The notes beneath the pieces were generated by a model, which was not told the DNA's origin, ran no database searches, and saw nothing but the letters and a program-made list of their open reading frames with translations. Shown piece by piece: positions 12,118-24,188 of a DNA stretch of 64,000 bases. Each line of letters opens with the position of its first letter. The stretch's first letter is position 1. The stretch comes from Macrobrachium rosenbergii (Eukaryota; Arthropoda; Malacostraca; Decapoda; Palaemonidae). The stretch is taken from contig NC_089788.1 of the NCBI RefSeq assembly GCF_040412425.1, forward strand, positions 73,077,220-73,141,219, in the 5' to 3' direction. Position numbers and translations under genes: made by a program.

Positions 12118-13366
12118 TCAGGTAACCATCTCTTTAAAGCAATGTATAATTATAGATGGTTGGTGGGAATTTGATGAGTTTTCGGCAATGACAGCGCGAC
12201 GACTCTCCATCGATCTGTCTCCGACGAAGATATCACATTTCCCCCTATCTTCTGTGCTCAGTCATACTGAAGCTTTACTACATAATATACTGCAGCAGCT
12301 ATGACAGAAGTTGGAATAAAACTTAATATGACGGCATAAAGTGATTAAGCCTAAAAGAAATAACCATTTCCTCCGTACATGAAATTTATCAAGAAATGAA
12401 AGTTTAAAATAAAAGAGGCGCCTCGTTCGTCCATGCATTGCGCCATCTTACTAGCTCCCAAACGTATTTTACGTTTCCCGACGTACAGAAACGTCTTAAC
12501 GGTTTTTTGTCGAGTTGCCTGTTATGCACTTTTCTTATTGAAAAGTAAGTCTATTTTTCCACTGGTCGAGAAGGATACGAACTCACCAGATCTTGTTACT
12601 TCAATGCATAGCTTAATCTGGACTACAAATTGCGACTTGTAAATCACTCATTGATCGCTGAATAATGTAATTCTGGACAGCGGCTGGTAAGCTATTCACG
12701 CTCCCATGCTTACCCTTGACAGGCTCAAGCTAGTTAAACGGGTGCGGAATTATAATAGACTCATGTTTTGGGCGACCATTATTAAGAATTCAGAATTTAT
12801 TTCCAACAGCATTGCGCGTCAACATGACAAGCTCACGAAACGTTTCTTGTCTTGGTTAAATATACACAGGGCCACACGTGTACGGAATCGGTATTCGGTT
12901 TAATCACTGATTATCTCTGCTGGGCGTGGAGGGAGCCGATTGGATTACGTGGTGCGTGTGGTATACGAACCAGTGCAGCAAACTGTTTTCATTCCTATTT
13001 ATTTGTCGTTCTTTGTCAGGGATTTCCCCCCAGCTGCTCCGATTCAATTCGACAACTGTAACGATCAACACATGCCTTTTAGTGTGTATTCACCATAAAA
13101 AAAAACAGGAAATTCTCTCTAATGCACAGACAATGCCCACTCGTTTGAACAGGAACGTAAGCCTAGATACAGAGATTAAAGTGTAAACATTTCTGTTCAT
13201 TTCATTGCCTTCTTATCTCATTATCTTGCAAGGGCGAATTCTAAGTCAGTTGTAATAATCTGAAGTTTTTTCTCTGTGATTGTTGTGTACTGGATATAGC
13301 ATTCTTACGTCATTTTCCTACAGAATGTTGGAACATTGAATGTCATATCCTCAGTCCTCGGTAGCG

Positions 13367-13368
<2 letters not shown>
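12118..13368. other. Unassigned
   Basis: No domain, splice-supported exon or repeat family recognised; open frames here are short. Confidence 0.4.
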
Positions 13369-13439
<71 letters not shown>

Positions 13440-13532
13440 GAGAAAAAGCCTTGCTTTGCAGTGTAACGGATCCCTTGGCCGAGAAGCGGAGCTCGAAACG
13501 TTTCGACCCTTCCATTATCTGTGTGTTCACCG

Positions 13533-13588
<56 letters not shown>
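13369..13588. repeat. (TA)n (13369-13435) and (CT)n (13534-13588) microsatellites
   Basis: Two long simple arrays with about 98 bases of unique sequence between them. Confidence 0.97.
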
Positions 13589-13590
<2 letters not shown>

Positions 13591-14659
13591 ATTATTCCTA
13601 GTTATAACTAGTTTAATCCCAGATACTATTAAACTTCGTCCTAACATTTGTTTTCTTTGAAGCGCTGTTTTAAACTAGAGACTAGGTCTATCGTGTGCAG
13701 AAGACAATTCTGTACAGATGGTTTATTTCTATTGGCCGTTAATAGAATCTCCCTGTTATTATTTTATTTTTTTGCGACTCTCGGGATCATCACGGTAAAA
13801 GATCGGTGTTTGTATTTGATATATATAATATTGCTGTTTGTTTCGTTGTTGTTCCTTCTTTTAATTAATGACAAGATTGTTGTTCCATGTTATTTTTATC
13901 ATTCTAATCCCTTCTTCATAAACAATCACCTTGTGCGTCTTTCTGTAACCTTGTATTTACACCTCAGAAACTTATATTCACATAAATCAAAGGATGTCGA
14001 TACTTTTCCAACCCAGGTGTATATAAACGATATGTCCCCAGTAACCTTACAATAAGGAAGGTATATTTAGTCTCTTTTTTCGTTCCCAAGGCTTTTAGAT
14101 GAATCTCTCGTAATGTTTCTTTGTGTGTATTGCATTGCAGCTTTGCAACGGAAAGTTTATGAACGTGAGGAGCATTGTCAGGTCTTAGTTATGATGAGAA
14201 ACCTGGTATGTCCTGATCGGTGAAAATGAAATTTAGTCTGTTAGGAATGTTGACTATAAATGGATGGTGAAACTCAGCCGTGAAGAGAGGAATTTGTAGG
14301 TAAATGGGAAACTTGATTTTGTAGGAAAAATTCAACGTTAAAATACACATGTAGAAATATGCTGATTTTAGGACTGTGGCAAGTAATGTTTTGAAAGTAT
14401 TCCTTGTCTTGCACGTGATATGACAAGTACCAGGGGAACGAACGCATATAAACTACACATTGCATGCAGAATACATATACACCAGCCACCACCCTGATGT
14501 TGTCAGTGGACCCGTATCTAGCCTCTCTCTCAGTGACGCTGACGTCAAGAGAGGAACGTTCCACTCTGTTGTTTACGGAGTGGTTGGTACGTACCTCTCG
14601 GCAAATTCGTTTCTTCACATTTCCTAAAGAAGGTCGCTGCGCCATGTCCGCTCGCGTGT
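13589..14659. other. Unassigned, T-rich
   Basis: Contains a 135-codon open frame (13648-14055) with hydrophobic, T-rich codons and no recognisable domain; I do not accept it as a gene. Confidence 0.4.
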
Positions 14660-14890
14660 ACTTTTATTATTATCATTATTCAGAGGATAAACCCCATTCG
14701 TATGGGAAAAAAGCCCCACCAAAGCTGCCATCAGTGGCTTGAAATTCAACCTTCCAAAGAGAATATGGCGTTCGTTAGAAAGTAACAGGAGATGATGGAA
14801 GACGCAGAAAGAAGATATCACTTATTAAAAAATAAAAGAAAGATAATTAACAAAGAAATAGATAAAAATGTAAGTAAATTATCATACATT
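14660..14890 (-). repeat. Dispersed repeat C, copy 3 (inverted)
   Basis: Reverse complement of the family seen at 10640-11000; it starts with (ATT)-like sequence and contains TTGAAATTCAA.CTTCCAAAG. Confidence 0.65.
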
Positions 14891-15101
14891 ATTAAATAAT
14901 TAGTACGTGTTTTAACTGCTTTTCTGGGATCGTCTTGAAATTCCCTGCAATGCTAGTCACGCGACCCCATTGCAGCGCGGCCATGCACATACGTTCAGGC
15001 ACATTTATACGTACATATATGGTGTACTGTAGGCATTATTGAAGGTTGTTTGTGCTGTCCAACCTCTCCGAATCCCTCTTTTAGCTGTTTTCAGCACTGA
15101 G

Positions 15102-15303
<202 letters not shown>

Positions 15304-15565
15304 GAACATTTCACCTCACAAAATTGTAAAAAAAAAAAAAACCATTGAAGTGATTGCCAATAGCAAGGTATATTTTCATGATGACGTAAGCATGAATTAA
15401 AAAAAACACTTAGCGATGTCATACTTCCTTCCGTAGTGCAATATATATTAAAGCCGGCCAAAAATCGTATATTTCCAAAGATTACAGTACGATTTCTCAC
15501 GTCTGTGGGTTTTTCGTACTAAAACCAAACGGAATGTGAATATGACTCCTTTGTGCTAACGTTTC

Positions 15566-15568
<3 letters not shown>

Positions 15569-15625
<57 letters not shown>
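15569..15625. repeat. (CT)n microsatellite
   Basis: About 28 CT units. Confidence 0.95.
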
Positions 15626-15628
<3 letters not shown>

Positions 15629-15720
15629 AACAGCGTCGAGAAACGTTCTCTGCGCTCATTTTATCACTTCCGCTCATCGTTTTCAACTCCAACAAATTTT
15701 GTCATTGTGATAATTAGTAT

Positions 15721-15829
15721 GTTTGAGTCTTTCTCATTTCCACACAAAGGAATAAGTACGTTTGAGTCTTTCTCATTTCCACACAAAGGAATAAGTACGT
15801 TTGAGTCTTTCTCATTTCCACACAAAGGA
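15721..15829. repeat. 39-bp tandem repeat, almost three units
   Basis: GTTTGAGTCTTTCTCATTTC starts at 15721, 15760 and 15799. The period is a multiple of three and so keeps a short frame open. Confidence 0.95.
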
Positions 15830-16099
15830 CATTACTGCACAAAGCTATACTTGTGTGTGTGTAGACTTGCACCATTATCACCTGCCATTATTATTCATCG
15901 TTAATAGAAATGTGCTCTACTATTACAGGGATTTGCTAGTTTAAAATAGCGCTTGAAGGCGAATATTAATAGCCTACAGGATTAAAGCTATTCAGACTAG
16001 AAATAGGGATCAATAAACAAGGATTTTTTTTATTGCTCATTGTACTTTCCCATGCATCAATCGATATACTTCACTATTTCCGTTTTGGTTTGTACGGAA

Positions 16100-16383
16100 A
16101 ATTAGTTCCTCATTGGGGAGGTGGGTTCCGTTCTCAGCTAGCACTCTGCTGGCCCTGAGTTCGAATCTCCGACCGGCCAATGAAGAATAAAGAGGAATTT
16201 ATCTCTGGTGATAGAAATTCATTTCTTGCTATAATGTGGTTCGGATTCCACAATAAGCTGTAGGTCCCGTTGCTAGGTAACCAGTTGGTTCTTAGCCATG
16301 TAAAATAAATCTAATCCTTCGGGCCAGCCCTAGGAGAGCTGTTAATCAGCTGAGTGGTCTGGTTAAACTAAGGTATACTAACT
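16100..16383 (+). repeat. tRNA-derived-SINE-like repeat A, copy 2
   Basis: Plus-strand partner of 4508-4785, with a B-box-like GTTCGAATCTC at 16159-16169, the CACAATAAGCTGTAGGTCCC block and the TAATCAGCTGAGTGGTCTGG 3' block. Confidence 0.8.
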
Positions 16384-17325
16384 TTGTACAGGAAATTAAA
16401 TTTATTAAGGTAAAATTTTTACAGTCTATGGACGTTCATATGCTTAATCGTTCAGTGTACTTTGTTGGCTAATAAAATAAACATTGCAAAGTTTCCTATG
16501 TACGTAGATTGTGAACTCGAGGGTCGATCAGAATCATCATCCTTTCTGAGATCAAATTACTAAGCCATTCCGCCTAATTATGGGTGGCTTTCGAAAAAAC
16601 AGTAAAACAGTTCTGTCACAATTGTAGAACGTCAACAACATGGAATGGCAGTCTCCCTGCCGAGCGTGTGATCTCGGGTATATTGAAAGTCTCAGTCCAG
16701 TACATAATACTATACTGTAGAGATGAAGCTCTAAGGCAGCTTTGCTTTTTTTTCCATCTTGTTTAATTATTGAAAGAATTATGTTATTTTTTACAGGCAA
16801 ACTAACCATCACTGTAAAATATATTTCAAATTTCAAAATAGAAAGCCGCTTACAATTGCCCAAATGTTTACCTGGGAAATGTTATCCCATTTTCTCTTGA
16901 AGAATTGTTTTTCCCATATTGGCAATTATAAGCTCCACATTGTACCATTATTACAGTGGGGATAGACAAAATCGCAATAGCACTAAGCCTCTGTTCAATT
17001 TCTGTGGTTAAAAGACTTTCAAGATGGCCGAACTACGTAGTACTGGTATACAGGCATTAACACCTCCAGATATTATTTACCCCCTATGGCCACAACCGTG
17101 CTTTAACTGAGGAATCGAAGATGTGGTCACACAAAATTTTAGGACATTAGCTGATTCACAACCATACGTAGGAGGCTCACCAGCAGTACGTCAAACCCCC
17201 TGAATATTGAATAGTTCAGCTGACTGTCTTACAAGGTCAACCCACACAAAAATGTTCCTTAACTGCACAGGGGAACATTGGGAGTCCCACCCTGCGATTC
17301 ACCAGCCACTCCTGATTTGATGAAG
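16384..17325. other. Unassigned
   Basis: No coding region or repeat family recognised between the SINE-like copy and the LINE fragment. Confidence 0.4.
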
Positions 17326-17571
17326 ATATCTGATGTGATAAGAGAATCGAGACTCAGATGGTATGATATGTGAGAAGACTGAATGAGCTGGGGGGGGGAT
17401 GAAGATAACGTGGGTGAGCTCTGTCAGGGGTAGAAGGTCGAGAGAGAGAGAGAGAGAGAGATGCAGAGGATCAGATGGCGAGATGAAACGAAGGAGGATA
17501 TGGACATGGGTCTAGCAGAAGAAGATACTTTCCACGGAAATGGTTGGAGAAGGTGGATCAAGGCAACCTAG
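17326..17571 (+). pseudogene. LINE ORF2 C-terminal fragment
   Basis: In one frame at 17345-17378 the sequence reads RLRWYDM, matching the RLRWYGH signature near the C-terminus of many LINE polyproteins. From 17467 a 34-codon frame reads RIRWRDETKEDM and continues to a WRRW.K ending and stop at 17569-17571, as in the same C-terminal tail (RWRD..K.DM.......W R). A (GA)n expansion at about 17441-17461 and stops lie between the two pieces. No RT core is present. It could belong to the same LINE family as the endonuclease remnant at 8.5-9.4 kb, but on the opposite strand. Confidence 0.55.
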
Positions 17572-18159
17572 CCCTTAGCTTAGAGACAGCAGTGGGGATG
17601 AAGACGTTTACGGTAATGCAGTAGTCATTTGTTTACATACATGCTGGAGTGTGTGTAAAGTCCCCGCTCGATTTGTTCTCTGTGGAGAACATCCTGTTTA
17701 CTGCGGTGCCTTTCTGTGACCTAAGGTCGAGCGGAATTTATATTTATCATCACAATTATAAACTTGTATATGTTGTCTTTCCAACCAATTATTTATTATG
17801 TACAAGTAACAAGTTATTTATTTCATATGTCAGACATTGTTTATCACTATGTTCTCTGTATGAACCTGTCCTGTTCTTTTAAGGAATTAGTTTGTACGAG
17901 CGGTCTCTGCACACTACGCGGACAGCCGCGTCCCGCTTTATAAGAAGCTATTTTTTATCAATAAATCAGCAGTACTTGTCTCCCTGCTCATTTATTTCAC
18001 ACCTCTCTCACAGGTGTTCGGTGCTAAACTCTTGGCTTGTCCTTGTCACCTGTTTGATAAGTTTTTGTTTGCAGAGTATACGATTTTATCCTTATCTGTA
18101 TAGGCCTATATAATGTATATGAATATATGGTTGGTATATGTATATATATACATATGTTC

Positions 18160-18165
<6 letters not shown>
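17572..18165. other. Unassigned, T-rich
   Basis: No feature recognised. Confidence 0.4.

Positions 18166-18202
<37 letters not shown>
18166..18202. repeat. (TA)n microsatellite
   Basis: About 18 TA units. Confidence 0.95.
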
Positions 18203-18206
<4 letters not shown>

Positions 18207-18400
18207 CTTCTTCTTTTAACGTGCTTTTTTCCCATTTTTCGTGGGGTAAGCATGATGCCTTCTTTTGAAGGACTTTGATTTGGCTTTGGGGTAGACCGTA
18301 GTCTCGATCGGCTGCCCTGCCTGTCATCGCTGAGACCCTGGTAGCGTATGTACATGTATTGTACCAGTCACCAGCGCCCTTTCTCCTAGCAGCGAGAAGT
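18203..18400 (+). repeat. Possible dispersed decapod repeat
   Basis: Single copy in this window (TTTTAACGTGCTTTTTTCCC, then GGGGTAGACCGTAGTC). I recall similar text from other decapod sequences but cannot show a second copy here. Confidence 0.3.
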
Positions 18401-19328
18401 TGTTGCGTGGTTAGGTTATCTCGTCTCCTGGAAGAGAATTCCGGAGCTAGTACAAACATGGGGGGGAGGGCGGCCAAAGAAACCTCCCTTGTTACTAAAC
18501 TAAGCACAATGAACCTACGCACTAGGGAGGAATTGATTACTTGAGTTACTTAAATTAATTTGCCTTTAATTTACACCATGGAGGGAATATTTGAATACTG
18601 TACTTATCACTGAATGGGGTGAATCATGGGCTGCTCGAAGTAGGGTGACTTAAAAAAGGGGTTGCTTTTTGGAGGAAAAAAATTGAGGTGTGGAGGGATG
18701 GAAAACCAAGGAATTTCACGGGGAGGAAAATGGCTGGCTTACTGACTAATTGCGGTCGACGTACCTGGGGCCTGTAGATGTTTTGCGCTGGACATGTGAG
18801 GCTTGGCCGGTCACTGTAGTTAGTGTTCACCAGCGTAAAGGAAGGAAAAACGGCACATGTGTCTCGAGTGCTAGTTCTGCGCGGAGTCCCTCTTCTCCGG
18901 GAACCCAGTGCGCGCCTTCCAAGGTTGTCTGCCTTGAAGTCTAGGCCTACGTCAATCTGCAAAGAGTCATGCAGCCAGCAAAGGAGTGGAGAAAAGTGGG
19001 TCTTAAGATTAAGTACTTAGAGGTTAAGTTCCTATCTATCTCACAGCCTGGATTCGCCTCACATTCGTCTAGCGGATGGGCCGCTCCTATATTGCGTGAT
19101 GGGGGGTGAGGGGGGGGGGTTTGGCTATTGTTTACCCCAGGTCAGCCAAGGTGGGGCTTCCCCTACGTGAGTTCAAGTAGGCGCTAACTGTCCTTTCTTA
19201 GTTCAAAATACACTTGGTCTACCTCGCCCACCATGTTTTCTTGGCCCAGCAGTCGAATGAAAGGGGAAATTATTCCCTGAATAAATTAATTCCTAGCTGT
19301 CAGACGAGGGAGGAGCAGAAATCTTTAA
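18401..19328. other. Possible 3' LTR/flank of the gag-protease element
   Basis: On the minus strand this follows the polypurine-like tract at 19334-19343, with TG at 19329-19330. No second copy of this sequence was found upstream of the element, so LTR limits are not established. Confidence 0.25.
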
Positions 19329-19343
19329 CAGGTCCCCCCCTTT
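19329..19343 (-). promoter_or_regulatory. Polypurine-tract-like site before a TG (possible 3' LTR start)
   Basis: The minus strand reads AAAGGGGGGACC followed by TGTTAAAG. This is the usual arrangement at the start of a 3' LTR, but no paired 5' LTR was seen. Confidence 0.35.
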
Positions 19344-19879
19344 AGAAAGGCCTTCACACCCTTTCGGGCATGAAGACCTTGGCTAATTCCTCTCGACTGG
19401 GCAGCTAGCGACCCTACATAAATTGTGCTTTGGCACTGCAATAGCTAAAGGGGCCTATCTAACTGCTAAGAGGGGTTCTGAGTTGGCTAACTTCACGTCT
19501 ATAACAGGCCTAACCTAGCTAAGGGTGTAGACACTTCTGCTAACTGTCTCTGACGACAAGAGAACTCTACTCTTAGGCAAATGCACATAGTACATTCCTA
19601 ACCTAACCTACTATCCTATGACTCTGGCACTGACGAATGGCACACAAAGAATTATGACTGGCACAACACTTTATGATTTACACACAACAAATTGAAACAT
19701 GAATAACCTGAAGGGTAAATCACAGTATACAATTAAGTAATGTAACAGTTTGAGTCTGGAGTGGCTTTGAAGGAGGTTAGTTAGAAAAAGGGTTAGTGGT
19801 ACAAGTGCCTAAGGGGTTAGTTGTTAATACTACTGGATCAGAGGTCACACAGGCTACCTCCTCTGGGCAGGTGCCAGGA

Positions 19880-20548
19880 TCACTCTGAGATGAAAACTCC
19901 ACTGTGCCAACGGGGCATGAGTGCCAAGAACTTATGGCTCTGATTTGCTAAAGTGGATTTCTTCCACCCCTTCTTCTTCTTCGGGGGCCTCCAAGGTCTG
20001 GGTAGGCCATTCCTAGAAGGCGATGATGAAAAATGGCCAGGAGTGCCGTCAGGAGCAGGATCAGGGGCAGCCTCAGTGGCTACAGGCTGGTCTCCTACTT
20101 CAGCTGCTGTGACAACCGTCGTGGGAATAGAACCAGCGTCTGCATCCTGACCGGACAGTTCCTGGTCGACCAGAAAAGAGGTAGTGTCCAGGCCTGGCAG
20201 AGGGTCATCCTCGGCGGGCGGAAGAGTGTGGGAAGAAGAAACATCAGGGGTCAGAGGCTCACACTGGGCAATGATCATGGTTGTGAGGTTTGGTGGATCT
20301 CCCGTAGGAGGATCTGGGTCAGGTTCTGGATCCGGCACTGGCACTAGCTCAGGGCCAGGCATGGGGAGTAAGGTTGACATGGAGCTTCCAGCCAAGATAG
20401 ACAGAGCTTGGCACTGACCAGTGCTCGCAAGTGGCACTGGTAGCGAATTGATGTCAGACAAAGCTGAGGGGGGACCCAGGGGAGCAAGACCCCTCGGTAT
20501 CCCTGGCGTGATTTGGGACAGTGATTCCTGTCTCAATGAGAGGGGCAA
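19880..20548 (-). pseudogene. Downstream part of the gag-protease element
   Basis: A 222-codon frame overlapping the end of the protease frame in another phase. It is proline- and acid-rich (runs of P, D and E near residues 65-80) and has a basic KKKKGWKK patch near residue 190. No RT, RNase H or integrase motif is visible. It probably continues the protease polyprotein after a frameshift near 20500, since both frames contain RGLAPL-like text there. The function of this tail is unknown. The frame begins at a downstream ATG by default, so the start is not meaningful. Confidence 0.45.
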
Positions 20549-21500
20549 GACCTCTTAGATCTGTGGAAATAGCTGCTGCGGCTAGCTTGCTGGGGCACTT
20601 GGACCATCTTTCGAAGTGCCCTCTTATATTGCAGGCCCTGCACCGGTAATTGGTGATATTCCTGCATGATGAGGGAGGAGCTTTTTGGTGGCCATCTGGT
20701 TGAGAGATCTGTGGACTAGGCCTGGAATGAGTTTGAGGTGGGTTGCATAATGTAGCTCTTGGGCGAATGGAAGATTTGGCTGATGGTGGCACAGTTGTCA
20801 CAGAGGCTGTGTCCCGATCAGAAGAGGTTAATGAGGACTCACCGGCGGAAGCAGTCAGGCAACAGAGTGGCGTGGGGGTGGGACATCCCCAGAGGATGTC
20901 TCGTCCAAGCAGGAACTCCACTCCGTGCCGAATACGCTTGACGACGCCAAGGCAGTGAATTTTGTTGCGCCAAGGGGTGATCACCCCGAGTTTGACTGTG
21001 GGGATGGTCAAGGATTGCTCGTCCACCCAGGTCACTGTCCACTTGGTTTGCTCATCTACCTTGGCACTGGCTGGCACTTGGGCCTGATCTATCAGGCTAA
21101 TATCTGAGCCAGTGTCGGCTAGAACTGGTGGTCTAGAACCATCCAGAGAAGCCACTGAGAGGGACTGTGTCCAGACCCTCTCAGGGTGAGTTCTCTCCAG
21201 CAGCTCAGCCAAGGAGGCTGTGGCGCTGATCAGGTTGACATTCCTGGGAGCGACCACATGTTTTGGGCAGCCAGGATACCCAGAAGAAGAGTCCCCTGAA
21301 GCTCCACAGTCTCGGCGGGGTCCCCTGGGATAGGATGATCTCCCGGCAGTGATGGTGTGCTGGGAAGGTGGCGTGGAATTAGATGGAGAGGAAGAGTGGC
21401 GGTTACTGGTAGGCTGCCGGAGGTTGTTGTCCCTGTAGTGGCACTCTGCTTCAGCATGGCCGTACTTCTTACAGATGGTGCACGGAGGTTTGTTAGCGGT
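20454..21500 (-). pseudogene. Gag C-terminus and retropepsin-like protease of an LTR-type retroelement
   Basis: Read on the minus strand in one continuous phase from about 21500. At 21482-21441 is a canonical CCHC zinc knuckle (C-X2-C-X4-H-X4-C, CTICKKYGHAEAEC), an RNA-binding motif of Gag proteins. It is followed by a Ser/Pro/Thr-rich linker. At about 21122-21090 is LADTGSDISLI, the DTG active-site signature of retroviral-type aspartic proteases; downstream GRDILWG (near 20895) fits the second conserved protease motif. Near 20640-20590 is a second, imperfect knuckle (CRACNIRGHFER......C) with a lengthened last spacing. The frame stops at 20454. Gag upstream is in other frames, so the copy is broken. 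Two knuckles around a protease and no RT make it unusual for a full Ty3-type polyprotein. Confidence 0.7.
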
Positions 21501-21559
21501 CCATTCCGTGGGCGACTGGAGCCTGAGAGGTGTCCGGGTGGCAATATTCGGCGTTGCAA

Positions 21560-22212
21560 GGTGCTGTGGGATGGGTTGTATGTCTCTCAGGCATCAGCTA
21601 AGCTTCCAGCCTGAGTCTTGTGACAGGCCCGTTCTGTCCAGGACCAGCTGACGTTCTTGGCATACCTCGGAATCATTGTCTCCACCTCTTGGGAGTTATT
21701 TCATATGCCTTGGCGATGGCCTCACGGACAGCAGCCACATCTCCTCGTTGATCTCTTTTCAGCGCTCGGTGGGCGGCCTTAGCCTTCCCATCCAGGTGCT
21801 TGGTGAGCAATAAGGCCCTCTCAGCCGGGCCGACATCTTAGGTCTCGCAGAGGAATTCGATCTCTTCAAGCCATTGTTCCGGCTCATCTTCAGTCCATTT
21901 GCCAACAAGGTTATTGACTGTCGATAGGGAGGTATTTAGTGCAGATGGTGTGGGGCTACACACTTGTTGGGCTGCTAGAGCTGCGCTTTCCTTCTTGGCT
22001 CTCTCCAACTCGAGCTCCTTGTCCAAGAGTGCCAGCTCGCTTGCCTTGAGAGCTTGAGAGCTTTCTTTGAGGGCTAGTTCATGATGTCTCTGTTCTTCGT
22101 CATACTTTCTCTTTTCGGCAATCTGCTCCCTCACAAACTTGTGAAGGGCCTGGCCTGCGAGGCCGTCCTCCTTTCCTATATCCCAGAAATATTGGTGCTC
22201 TTCGGTTGTCAT
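21560..22212 (-). pseudogene. Gag N-terminal part of the gag-protease element
   Basis: The 124-codon minus-strand frame 22212-21838 starts MTTEEHQYFWDIGKEDG. It continues into a highly charged, Glu/Lys/Leu-rich helical (coiled-coil) segment from about residue 30 to 80, then a GKWTEDEPEQWLEEIEFLCE stretch typical of retroelement Gag. A TAA stop at 21838 interrupts it. In-phase Gag-like sequence (AERALLLTKHLDGKAKAAHR) continues to about 21670, followed by further stops or shifts before the zinc knuckle. Gag would form the particle shell. This copy cannot make it intact. Confidence 0.6.
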
Positions 22213-22385
22213 GTTGCTGATGGGGAAGGGCAGCTAAGTGGATTAACTGGGCATTCCTGGGGGAGAGGGTTTGTGACGATGGGGAAGTGTCCTTTAAATT
22301 ATTGGCACTTCAGTGAGTGGCACCCTTTAATGAGGTGGCACTGTGGTTGAGTGTGCCGTACGAAGGTCACACTAGGGGAGCGTTC

Positions 22386-22590
22386 CTGAAGGAAGTCGGA
22401 GTCCTTATGGGTGGATACGCTAGGTCATGAAGTGATCCTGAAGGTATATTATTCCTTATGGGCAGAAACACTTAGAACATGGGAGTGATCCTGAAGGCTT
22501 TATGGTCCTTATGGGTGGATGCACTGTTAATGGGGTGTTCCTGAAGGAGCTAAGGTCCTTATGGACAGAAGCACTGGTTGCATGGCACTC
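22386..22590. repeat. ~51-bp imperfect tandem repeat, four units
   Basis: CTGAAGG...TCCTTATGG..GAtgCACT units begin at 22386, 22438, 22491 and 22541. They lie just upstream (on the minus strand) of the gag frame, so in the element's leader. GGCACTG is also scattered through 22560-22870. Confidence 0.85.
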
Positions 22591-23322
22591 TGTCTCTTAA
22601 GTACAGGTGCAATGGCTTAGGAGTGATTATTTTGGTTGGGTGGCACTGTGGTGCCGGTGCGCTCCTTGGAGCCTGGCAAAATGTCAGTGCACGAAATGGC
22701 ACTGAAGGGAATGGTACTCTGCCTGGGCCAGAAGGTAAGTAAGGAGCAGGAGGGAAATGAGAGACTCCGGCAGAAAGTAAGTGAGAAATGAAAGGGAAAG
22801 AAGAAAGATAAGTGCTTCAGTGATTGGGTTGCTTGGCAGTGCCGCAGGTTAGTGGCACTGTGAGAAATTGAACTGTGGCGTGACACGAATGGGTGGCTAG
22901 TTCTACGAACTAGAGATCGCTTCCTGACATGAGGAAAGGAAGGATAGGGGGAGTGCACTCAATATGCAATTTGGCGCTCGCAGCATAAGCAAGTCTAGAA
23001 TGAGATATAGGCCTACCCAACTCGTGTACGACAGTTGAATAACATGTAATTAAATACATGTCCGCGCGCTCTATGGCGTACGAGAATTGCGAAGCAGGTA
23101 TGCGGGATTATTCGCTGAACACGAGTGCTTATAAATTTCACGCACTGTGTATATGATGAACGAGTAATGAGTTTGGCTCTTAAAAGTTCAAAAGTGAGTT
23201 ACACTAAAGAAAATTCTTTTGTATGTAGCTTTTATGATTTGTGGGTTGTTTTCAAGCTCGTAAATAAAGTTGTGTCAATCCCATGTTAAGATGAAGGGAA
23301 AAGAAAGAGAATAAAATAAAAT

Positions 23323-23362
<40 letters not shown>

Positions 23363-24065
23363 AGCGTGGTGTAATGGAACGTATTTGTTATGAATTTTAA
23401 AGACACTTTACTTTGTGCTTATGAGAAAATAAATTCGGTTTGTAATTTTACGTTAAGTTACTTTTCTTCTACTTTGAACTTTTTAGTATTTACGTAATTT
23501 TTTACTGTCTCGCTCTCGTCATGACAAGTGATATATGGTGGGTAGAGGGTTGCAAATTATTTCAAAGATATTCACATCTTTCACGGTTTACGTTGGGGTG
23601 AAAAGTGATGAAAAGTTCGGTCAGTGAACGAAAGATGTGGAACTGAGTCACTTGTGGGAAACAGCTAATCGTTTCCTCCCAAAGGATGTTTTTCCAGTGA
23701 CAGTAAAATAAAATAAAAATTGAGTAGCTTTCACAGCTTACCAAAACAAGCTAGAGCGAGAAAGATGTACGTGTATTGAAACATGAACGACCCTCTTCCT
23801 CCTGATAAGAGAGTCAAGCGTACAAGTATGAATTTCCCTGGGAACCAAGACCGTTACAATAGTCTTTCACAAGATGAGCCTGTCAACTTGATATTGTTTA
23901 TGATAATTATTTAATATAAATTTTTTTTAAAAATTGAAAAATGAAGATGTATGAACTTCTGTAATATAATAATCATAACGGAATTTTTTCATAAGTTGAA
24001 TTGTTCCAACCGTATGGTTTGTTTATTGATTTTAATAATTTCTCTAGTATCTTTTAGACAGGTCG
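22591..24065. other. Unassigned; (CT)n at 23327-23359
   Basis: The first ~400 bases are probably the leader of the gag-protease element. The rest has only a (CT)n microsatellite and A+T-rich sequence. Confidence 0.4.
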
Positions 24066-24071
24066 TTGCCC

Positions 24072-24188
24072 ATGGATTTAGGGCGGATAACGGCACGCGG
24101 ACAGAAACGATTTGTGGCAGAAATTCTTGAGGAAGAAGAAGAAGAAGAGAAAGCGTCAATGAGAAAGCTTCAGTGGAATAAGCGAAAG
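24072..24188 (+). CDS. Candidate first coding exon, function unknown
   Basis: From ATG 24072 a 39-codon frame starts MDLGRITARGQKRF, contains a run of seven glutamates from a (GAA)n tract and a basic patch, and ends in phase 0 exactly at a GTAAAT splice donor (24189). Acid-then-basic exons of this kind occur in some Harbinger-type transposon proteins, but the resemblance is weak and no downstream exon was found. It could equally be a chance frame over the (GAA)n tract. Confidence 0.25.

Noticed and set aside
13648..14055. 135-codon hydrophobic frame
   Set aside because: T-rich composition explains both the length and the hydrophobic residues; no motif or splice support.
19953..20417. Plus-strand Gly/Ser-rich frames
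   Set aside because: Antisense of the proline- and acid-rich tail of the gag-protease element.
23041..23400. 5' LTR of the gag-protease element
   Set aside because: I looked for a copy of the sequence following the polypurine tract (TGTTAAAG...) upstream of gag and did not find one.
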